Shown here piece by piece: positions 1-5,434 of a stretch of DNA of 5,434 bases. Position 1 is the stretch's first letter, and each line of letters starts with the position of its first letter. This stretch comes from an uncultured Selenomonadales bacterium (GTDB lineage Bacteria > Bacillota > Negativicutes > Selenomonadales > Selenomonadaceae): the NCBI GenBank assembly GCA_947167555.1, contig CAMVIO010000145.1, positions 1 through 5,434 on the forward strand. Direction: 5' to 3'. Made by a program: the position numbers and the translations under genes. Below the pieces are notes generated by a model. The model was not told the DNA's origin. It saw nothing but the letters and a program-made list of their open reading frames with translations, and searched no databases.

Positions 1-2081
1 AGCGCGCGGCTGTCCCCCAAGAGGATCACGCGCTCCTTCGCCCGCGTGACGGCGGTATAGAGCAGATTCCGCTGTAGCATCGTGCGGTGGCCGAGGACGA
101 CGGGCAAGATGACAATCGGATATTCGCTGCCCTGGCTCTTGTGGACGCTCATGGCGTAGGCGGGCTGGAGTGCGTTCATTTCCTCGCGCTTGTATTCCGC
201 CGTGTGGTCCTCCCCATAACGCACGGTGATTCCCTGCGCGCCGACGAACACAACGAAGCCCACGTCGCCGTTGAAGACGTTTTTCTCGTAATCGTTGCGG
301 ATCTGCATGACCTTGTCGCCGACACGGTAAGTAAAATTCCCCGAAACGACCTCCGGCTCATGCGGCGCGGCGGGATTCAACGCCGCCTGCAAGAGACGGT
401 TCAGCCGATCGATGCCGCAGGGCAGGCGGTGCATCGGAGAAAGCACCTGCACGTCGCGCAGCGGGTCGACGCCTTCCGCGGTCAGCTCGTCCCGGCAAAG
501 CGCGACAATCGCTTCCGCCGTCTCCTCCTCGGACTCGATCTCCCGGAACTCGAACGCGCGCCCCGCTGTGAAGTCCGGCATCCGCCCCGCGTTGACGGCA
601 TGGGCGTTCCGCACGATCAGGCTCTCCCCCGCCTGACGGAAAATATCGGTGAGCCGCACGCTGGGAAACATTTTTGAGCGAAGGATATCCGCCAGGACCG
701 TCCCCGGCCCCACGGAAGGGAGCTGGTCCACGTCGCCGACGAAGATCACATGGCAGCCACGCGGCACGGCGGTGAGGAAATGCTGCATCAGTACGATGTC
801 CATCATCGAGACTTCGTCGAGAATGATGACGTCCGCCTCGATCGGCGTGTCCTCGTCGCGCATGAAGACTGTGTGCCCATCGTCAGCCGCCTGCGCCTCC
901 AGCATCCGATGGACGGTCGTCGCTTTCCTGTCCGTCGCCTCGCCGAGGCGCTTGGCCGCGCGTCCCGTAGGCGCGCCGAGCCGGACAGAAAGGCCGAGCA
1001 TTTCCAGTACGCCGATCATGCCGCGCACAACGGTCGTCTTGCCCGTGCCGGGCCCGCCCGTCAAAATGAATACGCCGTGCCGGAGGACCGCCGCCACCGC
1101 CGCCCGCTGGCCGTCCGCCAGCGTGATGCCGTCCATTCGCTCCCATGCCCGCGCCAGCGTTTCCGGCTCGTCGACCTCGAACCCGTCCGCGTGGTCGGCA
1201 ATATAGAGAAGCGCGGACGCGGTCTCCGTTTCCGCGCGGAAAAGAGAGGGCGGGTAAATCAGCGTCTCGCCGCCGTCCGTTTCATAAAAGAGCTGCCCGG
1301 TCTCGATCTCGTCCCGTACCGTTTCCCGCACCAATGAAGCGTCGACGCCCAACGCGCCCGACGCGTCGCGCACGAGCCACGGCTCCGGCAAACAGCAATG
1401 CCCGAAGGACGCGACGCCGTCCAAGATGAAACGGACGCCCGCCGCGATCCGCTCCCCACTCTCCGGCGCAACCCCTGACGCCATCGCGATCGTGTCCGCC
1501 GTGCGGAAGCCGATGCCCATGACTTCCCGGGAAATCCGATATGGGTCGTGCTCCAAAACGTCCATCGCAAAGGAGCCGAACTTTTTGTAAATGCGCGCGC
1601 CGTATGTCCCCGACACGCCGTACATTTCCAGGCGGAGCATAATCTCCTTCAGTTCGGATTGCTCATGGTACGAATCGTGTATCTTTTGCGACGTCTTCTT
1701 GCCGATGCCCTGCACTTCCAGCAGGCGATGGGGCGAATGCTCGATGACGTCCAGCGCGTTCGCGCCGAATTTCGCCACGATACGCTGCGCCATCGCGGGG
1801 CCGATCCCCTGGATCGCGCCGGACGCCAGAAAGCGCAGAACCCCCTGGACGCCCGTCGGCGCGTTGACGCGGATTTGGGTCGCCTTGAACTGCGTGCCGA
1901 AGCGCGGATGCTCGACCCAGTCGCCTTGAAGTGAAACCTCCTGCCCGACCAGCGGCGCGGCAGAAGGAACCGTGACAGAAACGCGCCCCGGCTGCCCTTC
2001 CGGCACAAGGCGGAAGACGGAGAACCGCCCGTCGCCCGTGTCAAACACGACGCTCTCCACAACGCCCGTAAGTTCCTCCAT
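1..2081 (-). CDS. recD2: RecD2 (RecD/TraA-type) ATP-dependent DNA helicase, C-terminus cut by window edge
   Basis: The frame is open for 693 codons from ATG at 2081 to base 3 and no stop is reached. RecD2 proteins usually have about 720-750 residues, so roughly 30-50 C-terminal residues lie outside. Seen in order: an N-terminal beta-rich, OB-like region (about 1-75); three helix-hairpin-helix motifs, GIG at 92-94, GIG at 125-127 and GIG at 189-191; a Q-motif (ADGQRAAV, Q325); Walker A GGPGTGKTT (342-350, K348); motif Ia APTGRAAKR (370-378); Walker B LDEVSMMD (D422, E423); motif III GDVDQLPSVGPG (Q453); FRQA (R482); motif V MSVHKSQGSEY (644-654); and motif VI YTAVTRAK (675-682, R680). In family terms this is a superfamily 1B 5'-3' helicase that acts in the cytoplasm in DNA repair, independently of RecBC. 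The HhH-containing N-terminal extension separates it from RecBCD-type RecD. The start is certain because an in-frame TGA lies at 2097-2099 and no other start codon lies between. It is the last visible gene of the operon. Confidence 0.96.
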   Translation of the reverse strand, partial: MEELTGVVESVVFDTGDGRFSVFRLVPEGQPGRVSVTVPSAAPLVGQEVSLQGDWVEHPRFGTQFKATQIRVNAPTGVQGVLRFLASGAIQGIGPAMAQRIVAKFGANALDVIEHSPHRLLEVQGIGKKTSQKIHDSYHEQSELKEIMLRLEMYGVSGTYGARIYKKFGSFAMDVLEHDPYRISREVMGIGFRTADTIAMASGVAPESGERIAAGVRFILDGVASFGHCCLPEPWLVRDASGALGVDASLVRETVRDEIETGQLFYETDGGETLIYPPSLFRAETETASALLYIADHADGFEVDEPETLARAWERMDGITLADGQRAAVAAVLRHGVFILTGGPGTGKTTVVRGMIGVLEMLGLSVRLGAPTGRAAKRLGEATDRKATTVHRMLEAQAADDGHTVFMRDEDTPIEADVIILDEVSMMDIVLMQHFLTAVPRGCHVIFVGDVDQLPSVGPGTVLADILRSKMFPSVRLTDIFRQAGESLIVRNAHAVNAGRMPDFTAGRAFEFREIESEEETAEAIVALCRDELTAEGVDPLRDVQVLSPMHRLPCGIDRLNRLLQAALNPAAPHEPEVVSGNFTYRVGDKVMQIRNDYEKNVFNGDVGFVVFVGAQGITVRYGEDHTAEYKREEMNALQPAYAMSVHKSQGSEYPIVILPVVLGHRTMLQRNLLYTAVTRAKERVILLGDSRA

Positions 2082-2089
2082 TTCTTCCG

Positions 2090-2097
2090 CCTCCTTT
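2090..2097 (-). promoter_or_regulatory. Ribosome binding site of recD2
   Basis: AAAGGAGG lies 8 nt before the ATG at 2081, a near-perfect Shine-Dalgarno. It fills the 21-nt gap (2082-2102) between the ABC-F stop and the recD2 start, which leaves no room for a terminator or a full promoter. An ATG at 2098-2100 lies closer to the ABC-F stop, but it is in another frame and has no such site. Together with the in-frame TGA at 2097-2099 this fixes the recD2 start. Confidence 0.9.
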
Positions 2098-2102
2098 CAT
2101 CA

Positions 2103-4025
2103 TCAGCCTTCCGCCAACGCGCCCCACTTCTCGTACCGCCGCTCTATCTCTTCTTCCTTCGCCGCGTATGCCTCGGCAATCCTTCGGCTCTTCTCCGGGT
2201 CTTGCTGAAGCTCCGGATCGTTCATCTCATGCTCCAGCATCTTCAGCTCCGCTTCCGCCATCGCCAGCTCCGCCTCCGCGCGCTGCAACAGCTCCTGCCG
2301 CTTTTCCTCGCTGACGCCCGACGGCGGCGCGATTCGTTTTTCCTTTTCCGCCGTCGTCTCTTTTTTCGGCGCCTGCTGCTCCCGCTTCGTCTCCTTCGCC
2401 GCCTGTGCAGGAGTTTCCGCCGCCTTCGGAGTTTCTTCCGTCGATTTCTTTTCCTTATAATAATCATAGCCGCCGTCGTAACGTGTCAGCCGCCCGTCCG
2501 CCATCTCCATCGTCACGTTCGCCACTTTGTTCAGGAAATAGCGGTCGTGCGAAACGACGAGGAACGTCCCCGGAAACGCCATCAGCGCCTCCTCGACGGC
2601 CTCCTTTGCCGGAATGTCCAAATGGTTTGTCGGTTCGTCCAATATGAGGAAGTTCGCGCCGGTCAGCATCAGCTTCAAGAACGCCAGCCGCGACTGCTCG
2701 CCGCCGGAAAGATCGCCGATCACGCGCTCCACCTCGTCGCCGCGGAACAGGAACGCGCCGAGATAGCCCCGCGCCGTTTCCTCGTCCGTGCCGAACTCGT
2801 AGAGGATTTCCTCAAGCACCGTGCGTTCCTTGTGAAGGCCCTCATGCTGCTGGGAGAAATAGCCGACCTTGACGCGGCTGCCGAGCTTCACGCTCCCCGC
2901 CGCCGGCTCCAGCTCTCCGACGATCATGCGGAGCAGTGTCGTCTTGCCCTCGCCGTTCGCCCCGACAACCGCCACGCCGTCGCCACGCCGCACCAGCATC
3001 GAAAGATGGGAAAATATCGTATGGTCGCCGAAAGCCGCCGCCGCGTCCTCGATCTCGACCACGCGCTCCGCGCACTCGCCCGGCGGATGGAACGCGAAAT
3101 AATTGAACCGCGCCTTCTCCGGCGGCAGAATGATGCGCTCCATGCGGTCAAGCTGGCTCTGGCGCCCCCGCGCTTGCTTCGCCTTGATGCCCGCTTTGTA
3201 TCGGCGGATATACTCCTCGGTCTCGCGAATCTTTTCCTGCTGCTTTTCGTAGGCGGATTCGAGAGCCGCCCGCCGCTCGTCCCGCACCTTCTGGTAATAG
3301 CTGTAGTTTCCCGCGTAGACCGTCGCCGTCTGATTTTCCAGCCCGATGATCTTCGTCGCCACGCGGTCGAGGAAGAATCGGTCGTGCGAAATCAGCAGCA
3401 CGCCGCCCCGATACCCGCGAAGGAAATCCTCAAGCCACTCGATCATGCGGATGTCGAGATGGTTCGTGGGCTCGTCGAGAAAAAGAAAATCCGGCTCGCG
3501 TAAGAGCGCTTTCGCAAGGCAAACGCGCGTCTTCTGCCCGCCGGAAAGATGCGCGACGCCGCCCGCGAGATCGTCGTCCGTAAAGCCGAGGCCGAAGGCC
3601 ACCCGACGGATGCGGCTCTCCACATCGTACCCTTCCAGATGCTCGAACCGGAGGGCAATGCGCCCGTATTCCGCCAGCCGTTCCTCGTCCGCGTCGCCGC
3701 GCCCGATTTCCTTTTCCAATTCCTTCTTTTTCTCTTCCAGCCGAAAAATATCCGAGAACGCGTCGCGGAACTCGTCATGGAGCGTGCCCGTGCCGAGGGA
3801 CGCCTGCTGCTCCACATAGCCGATGGAATCCGTCGCGTCGACGCGCACCGTGCCGCCGTCAGGCTCCTCCTCGCCCAATATGCAGCGCATCAGCGTCGTC
3901 TTCCCTGCGCCGTTCGCGCCGACGAGCCCCGCGCGCTCCCCCTTCGCCACGCGGAAACTCACGTTCCCGAAAAGCTCCAGCGTGCCGAAGGACTTGGAAA
4001 GGCCGTCCACAAAAAGCTCACGCAT
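2103..4025 (-). CDS. ABC-F family ATPase (ribosome-associated translation factor)
   Basis: This is a 640-residue protein with two tandem ATP-binding cassettes and no membrane segment, so it is an ABC-F factor and not a transporter. Cassette 1 has Walker A GANGAGKT (36-43, K42), signature LSGGQ (160-164), Walker B LFLDEP (D184, E185) and H-loop H214. Cassette 2 has Walker A GANGEGKT (355-362, K361), signature LSGGE (439-443), Walker B LILDEP (D463, E464) and H-loop H493. Both cassettes keep the catalytic Glu, so both should hydrolyse ATP. The inter-cassette linker (about 240-325) is a basic, helical P-site-tRNA interaction region rich in Arg, Lys and Gln. A Lys/Ala/Glu-rich low-complexity segment (about 525-570) leads to a predicted C-terminal coiled coil (about 573-635). 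Length and tail resemble YdiF, YheS and Uup, but the subfamily cannot be fixed by eye. Known members bind the ribosomal E site and rescue stalled complexes; some give antibiotic resistance by target protection. The ATG overlaps the LCP gene's end by 8 bp, with AAAGGA 8 nt upstream. Confidence 0.95.
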   Translation of the reverse strand: MRELFVDGLSKSFGTLELFGNVSFRVAKGERAGLVGANGAGKTTLMRCILGEEEPDGGTVRVDATDSIGYVEQQASLGTGTLHDEFRDAFSDIFRLEEKKKELEKEIGRGDADEERLAEYGRIALRFEHLEGYDVESRIRRVAFGLGFTDDDLAGGVAHLSGGQKTRVCLAKALLREPDFLFLDEPTNHLDIRMIEWLEDFLRGYRGGVLLISHDRFFLDRVATKIIGLENQTATVYAGNYSYYQKVRDERRAALESAYEKQQEKIRETEEYIRRYKAGIKAKQARGRQSQLDRMERIILPPEKARFNYFAFHPPGECAERVVEIEDAAAAFGDHTIFSHLSMLVRRGDGVAVVGANGEGKTTLLRMIVGELEPAAGSVKLGSRVKVGYFSQQHEGLHKERTVLEEILYEFGTDEETARGYLGAFLFRGDEVERVIGDLSGGEQSRLAFLKLMLTGANFLILDEPTNHLDIPAKEAVEEALMAFPGTFLVVSHDRYFLNKVANVTMEMADGRLTRYDGGYDYYKEKKSTEETPKAAETPAQAAKETKREQQAPKKETTAEKEKRIAPPSGVSEEKRQELLQRAEAELAMAEAELKMLEHEMNDPELQQDPEKSRRIAEAYAAKEEEIERRYEKWGALAEG

Positions 4026-5334
4026 TGTTGTAGTCCTTTCCTATCCGCAGCACCGCCGTATTGCCGTCGCTCTCATGAACCGTGCAGGGAAACGGCAGCT
4101 CGCCGAACAGCGCTTCCGTCCCCTTCGGGATGGTCAGCACCGTTTCCTTGCGGTCTCGCGTCTCACCGTTCCCCACATCCTCATCGCTGATAACGAAGCC
4201 CTTTGCCCGCAGCACATCGGCGGACGCCGCCGCCGCGCCTTTGATGCCGCTCTCGTTCAGCACGCGCACGCGGATATTCTTCCTTTCCTCAATCGCATGC
4301 TTTTCCCGAGCCTCCGCGGCTTCCTCCTCCGACGCGATCCGGAACATGCCCGCCACATCCACGAGATCCTTAGGCAGGCTATTCTGGTAAACCTCGATAT
4401 CCTGCGCCGTCCGCTTCTCCAGCGCAGGAGAATACGGCACGCCGATTTGCGCCGCCAACAGCTTTCTCGACGCCTGGATGTCGGGAAGCCAATAACTGGT
4501 TTCCTGCCACCAGCCCGGATACCCCGGAAGGACATGGGACGCCACGCCGTTCGCCTTGATCTCGGGAAGCATCGTGACATACCGGATCAATTCGCCGGTC
4601 TCGATATCCGTCTTGATGACCGACGTCATCTCGTTCACGATCGTTCCCAAATGCGGAATGACCTCCGGAGATACCACGCGGTCCAAGAGCGCCTGCATGA
4701 ATTTCTGCTGCCGCGTAACGCGCCCGATGTCGCCCTCCTCGTCACGGAATCGCACATACTGCATCGCGTGCTGCCCGTCCAGATGCTGCTCGCCCGGCTG
4801 AAGGTCGATCACGAGTCCCCCGTCCTCGTCCCACGGGTCTTCGTAATACATCCGCTTCTCCACATCGATATCGACACCGCCCACCGCGTCAATCATGCGT
4901 TCAAACGCGTGGATATCGACCAGCACATACCCGTCCAGCGACGTCGCCAAGAGTTTTTCCAGAAGTTTTTTCGTATACTCATGCCCGCCGTAAGCGTAAG
5001 CGTGATTGATTTTCTCATAAGCGCCCTGCTCCATCTCCACCCGAGTATCGCGCGGAATGGAGAAAACCGAAGCCTTTTTCAGTTCCGTATCGAGCGAGAC
5101 AAGCAAAAGCGTATCGCTCCGCCCCGTATCATCGGTACGAGGATCGACGCCCATCACCATGATCTCCATCGTCCGAGGCGAAGCAATCGTATCCTCCGGC
5201 GCCTTCACAGCCTCCGGCCGTCGCCCGAACATCCACCAGCCCAGCCCGGCGCAAATCCCAACAAAAAGCAAAAAAACAACCAACAAAACCAAAATCCGCC
5301 GCTTCCGGTTCCGCTTCCTACGAGTCCGCCGCAT
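4018..5334 (-). CDS. LytR-CpsA-Psr (LCP) family wall-polymer ligase with LytR C-terminal domain
   Basis: This is a 438-residue single-pass membrane protein. An Arg/Lys-rich cytoplasmic start (1-13) is followed by one hydrophobic helix (about 14-36), which predicts a type II topology with the rest outside. The LCP domain (about 55-285) shows GVDPR (62-66), GRSDTLLLVSLD (71-82; R72, D74), SIPRDTRV (92-99; R95, D96), KINHAYAYGG (108-117), AVGGVDIDV (150-158), LDGQHAMQYVRFR (185-197; R195, R197), GRVTRQQ (204-210) and SYWLPD (280-285). An acidic helical stretch (about 335-352) links to a LytR_C-type domain (about 353-438; VRVLNESGIKGAA). Known LCP enzymes transfer undecaprenyl-linked polymers (teichoic acid, capsule or other glycopolymers) onto peptidoglycan; the polymer here cannot be told from sequence. 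Older annotations call such proteins transcriptional attenuators. The start is the only ATG after an in-frame TGA at 5353-5355, with AAGGGG 8 nt upstream. It is the first gene of the operon. Confidence 0.94.
   Translation of the reverse strand: MRRTRRKRNRKRRILVLLVVFLLFVGICAGLGWWMFGRRPEAVKAPEDTIASPRTMEIMVMGVDPRTDDTGRSDTLLLVSLDTELKKASVFSIPRDTRVEMEQGAYEKINHAYAYGGHEYTKKLLEKLLATSLDGYVLVDIHAFERMIDAVGGVDIDVEKRMYYEDPWDEDGGLVIDLQPGEQHLDGQHAMQYVRFRDEEGDIGRVTRQQKFMQALLDRVVSPEVIPHLGTIVNEMTSVIKTDIETGELIRYVTMLPEIKANGVASHVLPGYPGWWQETSYWLPDIQASRKLLAAQIGVPYSPALEKRTAQDIEVYQNSLPKDLVDVAGMFRIASEEEAAEAREKHAIEERKNIRVRVLNESGIKGAAAASADVLRAKGFVISDEDVGNGETRDRKETVLTIPKGTEALFGELPFPCTVHESDGNTAVLRIGKDYNNA
4034..4039 (-). 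promoter_or_regulatory. Ribosome binding site of the ABC-F gene, inside the LCP coding region
   Basis: AAAGGA lies 8 nt before the ATG at 4025 and is embedded in the last codons of the upstream LCP gene. The LCP stop TGA (4018-4020) falls 3 bases past the ABC-F ATG, so the two frames share ATGCGTGA (4018-4025). Ribosomes ending the LCP frame stop on top of this start, an arrangement that often couples translation of the two genes. Confidence 0.85.
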
Positions 5335-5342
5335 CCAAGTCG

Positions 5343-5348
5343 CCCCTT
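5343..5348 (-). promoter_or_regulatory. Ribosome binding site of the LCP gene
   Basis: AAGGGG lies 8 nt before the ATG at 5334. It matches the Shine-Dalgarno consensus less well than the recD2 site. The spacing is the same as for the other two genes of the window, which supports the start. Confidence 0.7.
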
Positions 5349-5358
5349 TTATTCACAT

Positions 5359-5373
5359 CGCGAAAAAATCGCG
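5359..5373 (-). other. Small hairpin in the 5' leader of the LCP operon
   Basis: A perfect 5-bp inverted repeat (CGCGA / TCGCG) encloses a loop of five T on the minus strand. It sits between the predicted transcription start and the Shine-Dalgarno, ending 10 nt before AAGGGG. The T-run is in the loop and not after the stem, so this is not an intrinsic terminator. It could be a mild translational or stability element, a protein-binding palindrome, or chance. Confidence 0.35.
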
Positions 5374-5405
5374 CCAATTAACAAACCAAAGTAAACAATA
5401 TAAGT

Positions 5406-5434
5406 AGTATAACAAAAAAGCCCGCCTGTCGCAA
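5406..5434 (-). promoter_or_regulatory. Predicted sigma-A (sigma-70-type) promoter of the LCP/ABC-F/recD2 operon
   Basis: On the minus strand a -35 box TTGCGA (5429-5434, 4 of 6 consensus bases) is followed after exactly 17 nt by a -10 box TATACT (5406-5411, 5 of 6). Transcription would begin near 5399, giving a leader of about 65 nt. It lies in the only AT-rich non-coding stretch of the window, directly upstream of the first gene. No further promoter is evident in the operon, and no operator could be assigned. Confidence 0.7.
5416..5434 (-). terminator. Possible right half of an intrinsic terminator of an upstream gene, cut by window edge
   Basis: Reading the minus strand, GCGACAGGCGGGC followed by six T looks like the descending arm and U-tract of a rho-independent terminator. 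The matching left arm (GCCCGCC...) would lie beyond base 5434, so the hairpin itself is not seen. If real, an upstream minus-strand gene ends just outside the window and the LCP operon starts its own transcript here. Confidence 0.4.

Noticed and set aside
87..1337. Overlapping plus-strand open frames of about 185-196 codons opposite recD2
   Set aside because: The minus-strand frame beneath encodes every RecD2 motif without a break. The plus-strand frames overlap one another and show no family features.
1649..2062. Minus-strand frame of 137 codons inside the 5' part of recD2
   Set aside because: It is out of frame with recD2. The recD2 frame here encodes the N-terminal region and HhH motifs, while the alternative is a Ser/Arg-rich shadow.
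2202..3503. Plus-strand open frame of 433 codons opposite the ABC-F gene
   Set aside because: The translation is a low-complexity Arg/Leu/His-rich product mirroring the ABC-F codons. It has no domain and no plausible operon context.
2103..4025. Annotation of the double-cassette ATPase as an ABC transporter component
   Set aside because: It has no membrane segment, no permease gene lies beside it, and the two fused cassettes with a long basic linker are typical of ABC-F translation factors.
4018..5334. Reading the LCP protein as a transcriptional regulator (the old LytR label)
   Set aside because: It has no DNA-binding domain. The single N-terminal membrane helix places the conserved domain outside the cell, and LCP proteins are established glycopolymer ligases.
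3823..5394. Plus-strand open frame of 523 codons opposite the LCP gene and the 5' part of the ABC-F gene
   Set aside because: It lies opposite two genes with clear family motifs. Its translation is rich in Arg, His, Leu and Pro with no recognisable domain. GC-rich genes commonly leave the antisense frame free of stops.
1..5434. CRISPR arrays, tRNA or rRNA genes, insertion sequences, toxin-antitoxin or defence modules
   Set aside because: No direct-repeat array, cloverleaf-like segment, transposase or terminal inverted repeats were seen. Nearly the whole window is covered by the three genes.

Overview
The window comes from a bacterial chromosome of rather high GC content. The one clear exception is the AT-rich intergenic stretch at about 5376-5430. 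Three features point to a high-GC, wall-bearing Firmicute-type organism: purine-rich Shine-Dalgarno sites 8 nt before every start, a LytR-CpsA-Psr wall-polymer ligase, and a RecD2-type helicase. A member of the Negativicutes (Selenomonas-like) would fit, but that is an impression from composition and gene order and no search was run.

All genes lie on the minus strand and read right to left. At the right edge (5400-5434) there is a good sigma-A-type promoter. Its -35 box lies in what looks like the right arm of a terminator whose left arm is outside the window. A leader of about 65 nt with a small hairpin follows. Next come a membrane-anchored LCP-family protein (5334-4018), an ABC-F translation factor (4025-2103, overlapping the LCP gene by 8 bp) and a RecD2 superfamily 1B helicase (from 2081, running off the left edge). 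The RecD2 gene does not end in the window: its frame is open from 2081 to base 3, giving 693 codons, and only a short C-terminal tail should be missing.

The tight packing (8-bp overlap, 21-nt gap, no internal terminator seen) indicates one transcription unit. The three products work in different places: the envelope (attachment of anionic polymers to peptidoglycan), the ribosome (relief of stalled or mispositioned complexes) and DNA (5'-3' unwinding in repair). The grouping looks like a housekeeping operon and not a dedicated system. I found no mobile element, CRISPR array, RNA gene, toxin-antitoxin pair or defence module. The long plus-strand reading frames are best explained as antisense shadows of the GC-rich genes.
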